Below, in pieces: positions 1-7,359 of a DNA stretch of 64,000 nt. The stretch covers positions 806,001 through 870,000 of the forward strand of contig NC_015914.1 of assembly GCF_000222485.1 (NCBI RefSeq). Reading direction: 5' to 3'. Source of the stretch: Cyclobacterium marinum DSM 745. Its GTDB lineage: Bacteria > Bacteroidota > Bacteroidia > Cytophagales > Cyclobacteriaceae. Numbering within the stretch: position 1 is the first letter of the stretch; each line of letters opens with the position of its first letter. The translations under genes were made by a program, and so were the position numbers. The notes beneath the pieces are model-generated. The model did not search any database, had not been told where the DNA came from, and worked only from the letters and a program-made list of their open reading frames with translations.

Positions 1-720
1 TTACCAGCAACATTTTTTATTTCTACCAAGCAAATAGGAACAAGCCAAACCTTCTGGTGGGATGAGCTTACAGATTTAATACTTAATAGCCCCGTATTAC
101 CCAAGGATTTGGATTTAAACTTTACACATTCTTTTTTTTCGTTTGACCTTAAAAATGATAGGATATTAACTGAGAAATTAAGGAATTTACACAAAACTTG
201 GAATGCTACCTTACCTCCCCCAAGTTTAAGAGCTCAGTTATATGTAGACCTCTGGGGATATCTGAGTAACTTGGAATACCATGAGCAACAACAAATAATG
301 GGACAACTAAGGGAATGGGCCGGGAAATACAGTGAAGATTTTGAAATGAATAATATTTCCATGGAAAAATCACAACTTCAATCTTTATCTTTCAATCCAT
401 TATTTCAAATAGGAGCACATACAAATAGCCATCCGTTATTACCTCGATTAAATAAGGAAGAACAGAAAAAAGAAATTTATGAAAGCAAACAATTTCTTGA
501 ATCAATGAGCAATTTATCAATTGATTCATTTGCTTACCCATCAGGAAAATTTGATCAAAACACTTTAGAAATATTGAAATCACAGGGATTTAAGACTGCT
601 TTCACAACTAACCCAAGACTAGTCAAGCCTACAACAGACCCCTTATTAATTGGTAGGTATCAGGTAAACAATTGGACAGGTAAAGAATTTAAACAGCAAT
701 TATCAAAATGGATGTCATGA
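1..720 (+). CDS. Polysaccharide deacetylase (5'-truncated by window edge)
   Basis: The reading frame is open from the first base, so the true start lies outside the window; the first ATG-like codons inside it are not the real start. The visible N-terminus has the family motif LPATFFIST, which normally follows the catalytic DD(G) segment of NodB/CE4-type deacetylases. The second metal-binding motif is seen as GAHTNSHPLL (His-X3-His type), followed by SFAYPSGKFD, typical of the family. The enzyme would remove acyl groups, usually N-acetyl, from an amino sugar of a polysaccharide, probably the EPS made by the adjacent genes. The catalytic DD motif itself cannot be checked because it lies upstream. 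The gene converges on the neighbouring GT2 gene with only about 25 bp between stop codons. A second deacetylase occurs at 17794-18693. Confidence 0.85.
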   Translation, partial: LPATFFISTKQIGTSQTFWWDELTDLILNSPVLPKDLDLNFTHSFFSFDLKNDRILTEKLRNLHKTWNATLPPPSLRAQLYVDLWGYLSNLEYHEQQQIMGQLREWAGKYSEDFEMNNISMEKSQLQSLSFNPLFQIGAHTNSHPLLPRLNKEEQKKEIYESKQFLESMSNLSIDSFAYPSGKFDQNTLEILKSQGFKTAFTTNPRLVKPTTDPLLIGRYQVNNWTGKEFKQQLSKWMS

Positions 721-745
721 TCCCGCATCCCTTAAAAGGTGAATT

Positions 746-2005
746 TTAATTACCATATTTTTTATAATAAAAGAAAACACCTGCAAAAATCCCCATAATT
801 TCATTACGGATAAACTTAAAATTCCGTCCTTTACCTCTCCAAATTTTCATGACTTTTTTTAAATAATACTTTGGAAGTTTTAAAAAAACATACTTTCTGT
901 ATCCAGCATTCTTATTTTGGGTTTGTTGGACTAATGCAGCAACCACATGTCCTTTCATATATTGAAAAATCTGAGATTTTAGTTCTGAAATTTTATAACG
1001 ATGTTTGTGAAAAACCACAGCCAATGGCCTGTATTCCATTTCATAATTATTGTTTAATATCCTAAACCACATTTCAGAATCTTCACTGCATCCAGATGCT
1101 CCGGCTCCTAATTTTTCATCAAAATACCCAAGTGTATTGAACACATCTTTCCTAAAAGCCATATTGGCACCAGCTCCTATATCCCAAACAGGAGGACCTA
1201 TGGAAAGATATTCTCCCCAATACTTAGCATTATATTCAGTATTTACATATCCTTTATTAAAGCTCCACGATTTCTCAAAAAGCACTTGTGCAGGGGAATT
1301 TAGTTCCTTTGGTAGTACGAGCCCTGTAATGGCATATAATTTTTTATTGTTGGCAAATGCTTCCCATACCCTATAGGCCCAATCTTTATGAACTTCAACA
1401 TCGTCATCAGTGAATGAAACTATCATTTGAGAGCTTTCAACCACTCCCCTATTCCTAGCAATAGACAGTCCTGGTCTGGCCTCCTTAAAATATTTGACTT
1501 TATTATAGACACTCACCAAATCCTTGGTTTGATCATCATGAGGTGCATTGTCTATAACTATAACCTCAGCCGGTAAACTATCCATCCCCATAATTGAATC
1601 TAGGCATCGCTTTAAATCCTTAGCCCTATTGCGGGTACAGATTATTATGGAAATGGGTAATTCTTTTGGATGTTCAATATGGGTGAATTTTAAAAATGCT
1701 TTTTCAAGAAAAATCCTTAAATCATCACCTCTTCCCTCTAAGATCATTCTCTTCCAATCTACCCTTTGCAGCGCATCTTGGTTTTGTATATAAAACCCAA
1801 GAGTAACTTTAATGGAGTCAACTACTTTTTGATAAAAAATATTAGAGGAAATCTTAGTATTTGGAGCCAGTTCCAAATCACCAAGCGGGATCTCCCTCCA
1901 CCAAATTGTTAAATACACTCCCTGATTTCCTGTCACAGTAAAGCTTGGTATGGTCAAGTTTTCAAGAAAAAGATGACAAACTTTATAAGAAAAATTCTCT
2001 TTCAT
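746..2005 (-). CDS. Family 2 glycosyltransferase
   Basis: This 419-residue protein has an N-terminal extension of about 115 residues with no motif I recognise, then a GT-A fold GT2 domain starting at SIIICTRNRAKDL (about residue 118). The metal/nucleotide-sugar motif is SFTDDDVEV (about 197-205). GAGANMAFRKDVF and a catalytic-base-type segment GCSEDSEMWFRI follow near residues 277-315, matching inverting GT2 enzymes that decorate or extend surface polysaccharides. No membrane segment is obvious, so it probably acts on a lipid-linked glycan at the cytoplasmic face. It follows the exostosin-like gene on the same strand after a gap of about 65 bp, suggesting co-transcription. The sugar donor cannot be told from sequence. 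Confidence 0.88.
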   Translation of the reverse strand: MKENFSYKVCHLFLENLTIPSFTVTGNQGVYLTIWWREIPLGDLELAPNTKISSNIFYQKVVDSIKVTLGFYIQNQDALQRVDWKRMILEGRGDDLRIFLEKAFLKFTHIEHPKELPISIIICTRNRAKDLKRCLDSIMGMDSLPAEVIVIDNAPHDDQTKDLVSVYNKVKYFKEARPGLSIARNRGVVESSQMIVSFTDDDVEVHKDWAYRVWEAFANNKKLYAITGLVLPKELNSPAQVLFEKSWSFNKGYVNTEYNAKYWGEYLSIGPPVWDIGAGANMAFRKDVFNTLGYFDEKLGAGASGCSEDSEMWFRILNNNYEMEYRPLAVVFHKHRYKISELKSQIFQYMKGHVVAALVQQTQNKNAGYRKYVFLKLPKYYLKKVMKIWRGKGRNFKFIRNEIMGIFAGVFFYYKKYGN

Positions 2006-2071
2006 TACAATGAGCTATATTAAGTGTAGAATTACTCAATATATTTTATTTCTATTTCAAAACCATACCAT

Positions 2072-2917
2072 CTATTTATCTGAAAGAGCATTTAATTTAT
2101 CATAAATTTTAGATAGTTCACTATTTAATTCATTAACATCTATAGTGAGATATTTCTCACATTGCTTAAAATTATATTCAACAATTTCAGGGTCATAAAT
2201 GAATGAATCAGGGCTTTGCTCCGCTCTGTAAAATTTAAAAGGCTCGTAGCAAGGTGACTCTGCTTCAATAATAGGAATCGCTCCACAAATCATGGCCTCA
2301 AAAAAACGATAGGTCCATGGACACCCAACATCACCCGAGGGACATAGTATAAATTCTGCTTGAGATTGAATTCGAAAATATTCATCATCCCATGCTTTCC
2401 CTGGGAATTTCCTTCCTCTCAAGGATTCTGTAATTATTAGCTTATCAAAATTTTTAAAAATTTTACTTAAATTTTTAAAAATAGGGTAATCAATAAAAAC
2501 TCTACCGGATAATCCCATATATCCTTTCACCTTAGCTGTTAGAAATGTCTGCAACCATATTTTTCGAGCTTTGTTGATTTTACCAATAAAGGCAAATTTG
2601 TATTTCCTTTTTTCCGGCCATAATTTCCTGCAATAGGTAAGCATTTCATGTGGAAGGATCAATGGTCGAGAAAGCGTTCCGATTTTGGTCTCTGGAGTAA
2701 TGGTTTTATGAGAAACAAGAATATCTGAAATAACAGTAACATCCTCACTATCTGGCTGAATCAATTCGTATTTAACTGGAAAAAAATCTTTAAGTATTTT
2801 AAACCGATTATCTTGCCATGGCTCAACACACAATGTGAAATCAGTTTCCATTACAGCTTGAGCCATTCTTATTTCCTGCAAATACTCGTACGTCAAAGGA
2901 AAAGTAATTTTTTTCAT
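2072..2917 (-). CDS. Exostosin-like glycosyltransferase (GT47-type)
   Basis: This 281-residue protein carries a C-terminal segment typical of exostosin-family proteins: AEFILCPSGDVGCPWTYRFF followed by EAMICGAIPII, the nucleotide-sugar binding signature of GT47-like enzymes. The N-terminal half (KFAFIGKINKARK and surroundings) fits the rest of a compact GT-B fold. There is no signal peptide or membrane anchor, so it would act in the cytoplasm on the lipid-linked repeat unit. It sits upstream of the GT2 gene on the same strand and downstream of the ABC exporter, inside the EPS locus. Family assignment is from the motif only; the linkage formed is unknown. In animals this family polymerises heparan sulfate, but that does not establish the product here. 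Confidence 0.7.
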   Translation of the reverse strand: MKKITFPLTYEYLQEIRMAQAVMETDFTLCVEPWQDNRFKILKDFFPVKYELIQPDSEDVTVISDILVSHKTITPETKIGTLSRPLILPHEMLTYCRKLWPEKRKYKFAFIGKINKARKIWLQTFLTAKVKGYMGLSGRVFIDYPIFKNLSKIFKNFDKLIITESLRGRKFPGKAWDDEYFRIQSQAEFILCPSGDVGCPWTYRFFEAMICGAIPIIEAESPCYEPFKFYRAEQSPDSFIYDPEIVEYNFKQCEKYLTIDVNELNSELSKIYDKLNALSDK

Positions 2918-3140
2918 ACCTAAATGCTTAATTAAAATCTTAAAATTGAAAATTATACTAAGGTTTTATTTTTTGTTTAGCAAATAATCCTTTATTCAAA
3001 AATTTTATCACTTTATTCTCTAAAACTTATCCTTTATAATAGCCCAATGATACTTTCTATAGAAAAATGATCAAATAATATAACGAATCTTTACACATCA
3101 TTCAATCTAACAGGGAGCTAAAATTCAATAAATTATTAAA
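2918..3140. other. AT-rich spacer between exostosin-like gene and ABC exporter A
   Basis: A short AT-rich spacer. I see no open frame, convincing hairpin or repeat in it. It presumably holds the promoter of the two-gene glycosyltransferase unit to its left, but no element could be assigned. Confidence 0.4.
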
Positions 3141-4958
3141 TTAATTGTCAAAATTCTGCAAGGCTACCATCTTTTTAAAATTTGAAGACTCATTTGTAAG
3201 CGATTCAAAATTGCCATGATTTAAGATTTGACCATCTTTGAGCAAATAGATGATGTCTGAATTTTTTATGGTTGAAAGCCTATGGGCAATAACGATAATC
3301 GTATATTCTCCTCTTAATTGATCAAAATATTCTTGTATTTCTTTTTCCGTCTCTGAGTCTAGGGCAGATGTCGCTTCATCCAACACCAGTAGATCCACCT
3401 CCTTGTAGAGTTCCCTTGCAATCGCAATCCTTTGCTTTTGTCCTCCGGATATTAATATACCGGCATTCCCCAGGGGAGCATCTTCCTTCTCTGCTAAGCC
3501 TTCTAGAAATGTCAATAGTGAAGCTTTTTTTAAGGCGTTCTTGAATTTTATGAGATTTTCAGGTGTCTTTTCTGCCCAAGTGGTCACATTGTTAAACAAG
3601 GTATCGTTAAAGATGACCGGCTCTTGGGTAATGTAACCAATTTTGGATTGGTACTCATTCATATTGAGCTCACTTTGTTCTATCCCATTGATCCGAAATG
3701 ATCCTTTCTCAATGGGAAGCAAGCCCGTGATTATATTGATTAAGGTGGTTTTACCACTTCCACTTGGCCCCACTAGAGCGATCGTTTTGTTCTTTGTTAT
3801 TTCCAGATTGATGTTTTTCAGTAGGGGTTGCTGTCCATAGGAAAATTTCGCATCTATGAGTTCTATACTTTCTATCGTTTCTATTACCTCTCCACTATTG
3901 TAGTCCACCCTGTTGCTGTTCATGTCATGAAGAAATCCCTGAAAATTCTCTAATGAACCTGAAACATTTAAAAAGGTATTCCAGTAATTCTGGTAAACAA
4001 TGATAGCGTTCAAGGCTCGGTAAAAGAAAAGAAGGCTGAGAATTATCGGACCTATATTGGTGCTGAAATAGAAAATCTGAATAAATATGATCCCTACCAC
4101 CACAAATATCGACATCGGCTCCTTGGTCGCTATCAGAAGGGAGTTGAAAAAACCGATCTTACGGTTGCCTTGAGCTAGTGTAACGATGGTTTTTTTGAGT
4201 TTTTCACCAAACTTACTCGCCTGACCAGTTGCTCGAAGGTATTTGAAGTTATTGATCTGCTGCATTACCAAGCCATGAAAAATATGGCCATCTGCGGTTA
4301 TTTTTCTAGAGGTTTGTTTGGTTTTCCTATACAGCTTGGTATAAAAGAAATTGGAAATCCCTCCCCCAATCCCTACCAAAAGAGCAAATTGTGGGTTGGA
4401 AAGAAAAGCAAGGGTAATGTAAACAACGATAGCCATTAAAGATTGCACACCGGCCATATAATTCCTATAAGCCCATGTGACCCGGTCCACTTCTCCGCTA
4501 AGTGTATTCTGGATTTTGCCTGAATCAACCTTAACAAAGTATTTGTAATTGACGCTGGAAATGCTCTCCACACCTGCAAAACGAATCTTTTTGATAAAGG
4601 TGGTCATCAATATGACTCCGAAGTAAGATTCCGCAAAACGAAACAAGCCTTTCATCCCAAAGAAAAATAGGATCATCAATAATACAGTCGTCAGTGTTAG
4701 CGGCAAACCAACAGCATTCAAGGTCTCCAGCAGGTATTTAAGGTTACCTATGTTCTGTTCATTGGGTTGGAAATCCGTGGATCCATCAACCATCTGAAGC
4801 AAAGGGATAAACATAGCCAAACCTAAGCCATCCATCAGCCCAACAGTGAAGCTGAGAATCAAGGCTAGGAAAATCTTATTCCCTAAATACAAATGAAAAA
4901 AACGAAAATCAGAAAACGATTTATTCAAGTAACTCTTCACCTTCTTAGCAATCATCAT
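3141..4958 (-). CDS. ABC exporter/flippase, fused TMD-NBD (copy A)
   Basis: This 605-residue half-transporter has a membrane domain (about residues 20-330, six likely helices) and an ATPase domain (about 365-600). All ATPase motifs are present: Walker A GPSGSGKT (397-404), signature LISGGQKQR (502-510), Walker B VDLLVLDEAT (521-530) and an H-loop His (about 559). The organisation is that of MsbA/PglK-type exporters, which as homodimers flip lipid-linked glycans across the inner membrane. In this locus it is the best candidate flippase, since no Wzx is present. It is almost identical to the gene at 41962-43779. I see one substitution (Ser364 here, Arg in copy B) until the last 20 residues, where the two drop to 11 of 20 identical positions. 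The substrate is inferred from context. Confidence 0.92.
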   Translation of the reverse strand: MMIAKKVKSYLNKSFSDFRFFHLYLGNKIFLALILSFTVGLMDGLGLAMFIPLLQMVDGSTDFQPNEQNIGNLKYLLETLNAVGLPLTLTTVLLMILFFFGMKGLFRFAESYFGVILMTTFIKKIRFAGVESISSVNYKYFVKVDSGKIQNTLSGEVDRVTWAYRNYMAGVQSLMAIVVYITLAFLSNPQFALLVGIGGGISNFFYTKLYRKTKQTSRKITADGHIFHGLVMQQINNFKYLRATGQASKFGEKLKKTIVTLAQGNRKIGFFNSLLIATKEPMSIFVVVGIIFIQIFYFSTNIGPIILSLLFFYRALNAIIVYQNYWNTFLNVSGSLENFQGFLHDMNSNRVDYNSGEVIETIESIELIDAKFSYGQQPLLKNINLEITKNKTIALVGPSGSGKTTLINIITGLLPIEKGSFRINGIEQSELNMNEYQSKIGYITQEPVIFNDTLFNNVTTWAEKTPENLIKFKNALKKASLLTFLEGLAEKEDAPLGNAGILISGGQKQRIAIARELYKEVDLLVLDEATSALDSETEKEIQEYFDQLRGEYTIIVIAHRLSTIKNSDIIYLLKDGQILNHGNFESLTNESSNFKKMVALQNFDN

Positions 4959-5004
4959 TGATAGTAGTTAAAATGTTAATCTAAGATTTAAAGAGGTTAA
5001 TTTT
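3203..5004 (-). repeat. Long direct repeat, copy A (ABC exporter)
   Basis: This segment matches 42024-43825 without gaps, at a constant offset of 38,821 bp. By eye I count 8 mismatches in about 1,800 bp. It covers almost all of the ABC exporter gene plus 46 bp upstream of its start codon. Outside it the upstream sequences are unrelated, while the last 62 bp of the gene (including the stop) remain alignable but clearly diverged. The pattern looks like a gene-conversion tract or a recombinational replacement. Confidence 0.95.
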
Positions 5005-5142
5005 GGGTTGGTAGGGAATGAAATCATGGAAATAAAGTAATCGCATTAAAGTTAAAATCACTACTAAATTTGTTAAGTGTCATTTTAATAGTGGTAGTGA
5101 TTTTAACTAATTATATTCATCAATGAAAGAAGACCATTTGAA

Positions 5143-6537
5143 CTAAAAACTAGACTTATGCGTCTTGGAACTAAAAATAGTCAAAAAGATAATTTTAATA
5201 TCCAACCAGAAAGACCAGTTTTCCAAATACCAAAGGTCATGATTAGTCCTTTGTTTTTTCTGTTCAGAGGTTTCCAAAGGACCTCTCCACCCATTTACCT
5301 GAGCCCATCCTGTAATCCCAGGTTTATAATAATGCCTCACCATGTATTTATCTTCGCTTGCTTGCATCATTTGGTTCAAATGAACTCTATGAGGTCTAGG
5401 TCCAACAACACTCATATCCCCTAAAAGGACATTTATAAACTGAGGCAATTCATCAAGGCTATATTTACGAAGGACCTTTCCAATCTTAGTGATCCTTGGA
5501 TCGTTAAAAGTGGTTGATTTTATTCCATTTTTGGGGTCATCGCAGCAACTCATCGTCCTAAATTTATGTAGGCGAAATGGCTTGCCATTTTTCCCAATTC
5601 TTTCAGGCAAGTATAGAACAGGTCCAGGAGAATCCAACTTGACCAGTACTCCAATAATTAAAAATATCGGACTCAATAAAATCAACATTATAAAAGAAAA
5701 AGCAACATCAAACAAATTTTTCAAGAGGTTAAAGTAGGCATTATCCAAGGGCAATTGTCTAGTATTAACAACTTCAATATTCCCGAACTGGTTCGTCTTA
5801 TATTTTTCACCAAAAACTTCTTTATAATCAGGAATAAAATGAACCCTGGTCCCATGATAATCTGCTATTTTAACGATAGATTTAATTGAGTTCATTTCAT
5901 GAAAGGGAAGTGCTATAATAATTTCGTTTACATTATTTTCACTAAGATAGCTATTCAAATTATCAAGATTAGTAACTGCTCTATCAGCATTAAACCCATG
6001 ACTATTCTCTAAATTACAGTCTATAAAACCTTGTAATGAAGACTTGGAAAAAGGATTAGCAGTCAAAAATGATTCTACTTTTTGAGCTTGATTCCCATAA
6101 CCTGCTACTAATATATTATTTATTTTACTACTCCTATCTTGATTGATCCTGAGACCTTGAAAAAGCAGAAGGTTGGTAAAAACTCCAAAAGCAGGAATCC
6201 CAAGAAGAATAGATGCATGTAAATTTCTAACCTCGTCTGGGAAAGAAAATATTAAAAAGACAAATACGATTATTCCTGTAAGAACAAGATATGTTTTAAG
6301 GAATTTACCTATTCTTAATTTTAAAAAATGCCTATTCCCTAAATTCTCATACAATTTATTAAAATTTCCAATCACTAACCATAGTATTAAAAGTGTAGGT
6401 AATATTAATAACTGCATTCTTTGGAGAAAAGCATCATTTATTTCCACGTAATAGAGAGAAATGAAAAATGCCAAAGATAAATTAACTAGGTCTCCGCAAA
6501 CTAAAATTGGAACGTTTCTTTTTTGGAAATGTGTCAT
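5143..6537 (-). CDS. WcaJ-type undecaprenyl-phosphate sugar phosphotransferase
   Basis: This 464-residue polyprenyl-phosphate hexose-1-phosphate transferase has about four N-terminal membrane helices (within residues 8-130). A Rossmann-like CoA-binding segment follows (ILVAGYGNQAQKV, about 142-154), then a fifth hydrophobic helix (about 278-298) and the C-terminal catalytic domain. Catalytic-domain motifs are all present: KFRTM (325-329), LDELPQ (361-366) and GPRPH (379-383). Such enzymes transfer a sugar-1-phosphate to undecaprenyl phosphate and so start each repeat unit of a Wzy-type polysaccharide. The gene lies upstream of ABC exporter A on the same strand and is divergent from the Wzc-like gene. 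The donor is often UDP-glucose in this family but is not proven here. Confidence 0.92.
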   Translation of the reverse strand: MTHFQKRNVPILVCGDLVNLSLAFFISLYYVEINDAFLQRMQLLILPTLLILWLVIGNFNKLYENLGNRHFLKLRIGKFLKTYLVLTGIIVFVFLIFSFPDEVRNLHASILLGIPAFGVFTNLLLFQGLRINQDRSSKINNILVAGYGNQAQKVESFLTANPFSKSSLQGFIDCNLENSHGFNADRAVTNLDNLNSYLSENNVNEIIIALPFHEMNSIKSIVKIADYHGTRVHFIPDYKEVFGEKYKTNQFGNIEVVNTRQLPLDNAYFNLLKNLFDVAFSFIMLILLSPIFLIIGVLVKLDSPGPVLYLPERIGKNGKPFRLHKFRTMSCCDDPKNGIKSTTFNDPRITKIGKVLRKYSLDELPQFINVLLGDMSVVGPRPHRVHLNQMMQASEDKYMVRHYYKPGITGWAQVNGWRGPLETSEQKKQRTNHDLWYLENWSFWLDIKIIFLTIFSSKTHKSSF

Positions 6538-7359
6538 TGCTCAAAGTTGGTAAAAGGGTATAAAATAACACGATACATAAATGCATGAAAGCGATGTTTT
6601 GCAATAGCAAGAACTTCGCTAACAATAAACAGTTTGTTTCTAAGATTTTTGGTAGATTTCTGGCAGATTTTTGGTAGATTTTATACTAATTAGGGTTTTT
6701 TGGGTTATATATAAACCATTATCAACAAACTTACCGAGCGCTAAATCATACGTAAGGTAAATAATTGGATTTCAATAAAAAAATAAAATGCAATAAAAAT
6801 ACATTAAAAAACATTAAAGTGCCTTTCAAATTGGTTTTCGGGCATTCTTAAAATTTTCCAATTCGAAAATCGTTTTGACTAAAAAACAAAGGAGAGAAAC
6901 CCTAAATTATACAATTTAACTAAAATAAATTTAGATAAAAAAGCTACGAATTCTCCTAAATTTTATATAAATTTTTTTTCAAATTATTGGTCTAGCATAA
7001 ACCTTTAGTTCTTTATATTTTGATTTTTTAATTAAAATTTAACTAAGGAAATTAGTAAAAAACAAGTCACCCAAAGGGATAACTAGGTGTTTCTGATTTG
7101 AAATTCAAAAAAAAATGCATTAAATACGTTTTATTAATTGTAAAATACATTATCTTAGTCATTCTATTTACAATTGGACCCAAAAATGCCTTTCATTCAA
7201 TACCTGGACAACAATCTCAGTTATAGGAATGAAGCCAAAGGTAAGTTATTAGGGAATTTTTACCTCATGTTCCAAAACAACTTTATTGAAGCCAGGTTTA
7301 TCGGTCTGAAATGAGGAAGCATATTAAATAAACAGCTTACAGTATAGAACCAAACCAAT
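6538..7359. promoter_or_regulatory. Long divergent intergenic region of the EPS locus
   Basis: About 820 bp of very AT-rich DNA separates the divergent WcaJ-like and Wzc-like genes, so promoters for both main operons should lie here. I could not place -7/-33 elements of the Bacteroidota type with confidence. Visible features are an imperfect 22-bp tandem duplication near 6643-6686 and a possible 42-codon frame at 7186-7314 on the plus strand (start MPFIQYLDNN), which resembles nothing I recognise. The length is well above that needed for two simple promoters, consistent with a regulated leader. Confidence 0.55.
6643..6686. repeat. Two tandem 22-bp units in the divergent EPS promoter region
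   Basis: Two adjacent 22-bp units both begin AGATTTTTGGTAGATTT (17 identical bases) and differ in their last few positions. The pair lies about 110 bp upstream of the WcaJ-like start codon. Direct repeats at such a position can be operator half-sites, but nothing proves binding. Confidence 0.5.

Noticed and set aside
7186..7314. 42-codon peptide gene before the Wzc-like gene
   Set aside because: It has a start and stop and moderately protein-like content, but no homolog is known to me and no ribosome binding site is visible; mentioned in the intergenic entry only.
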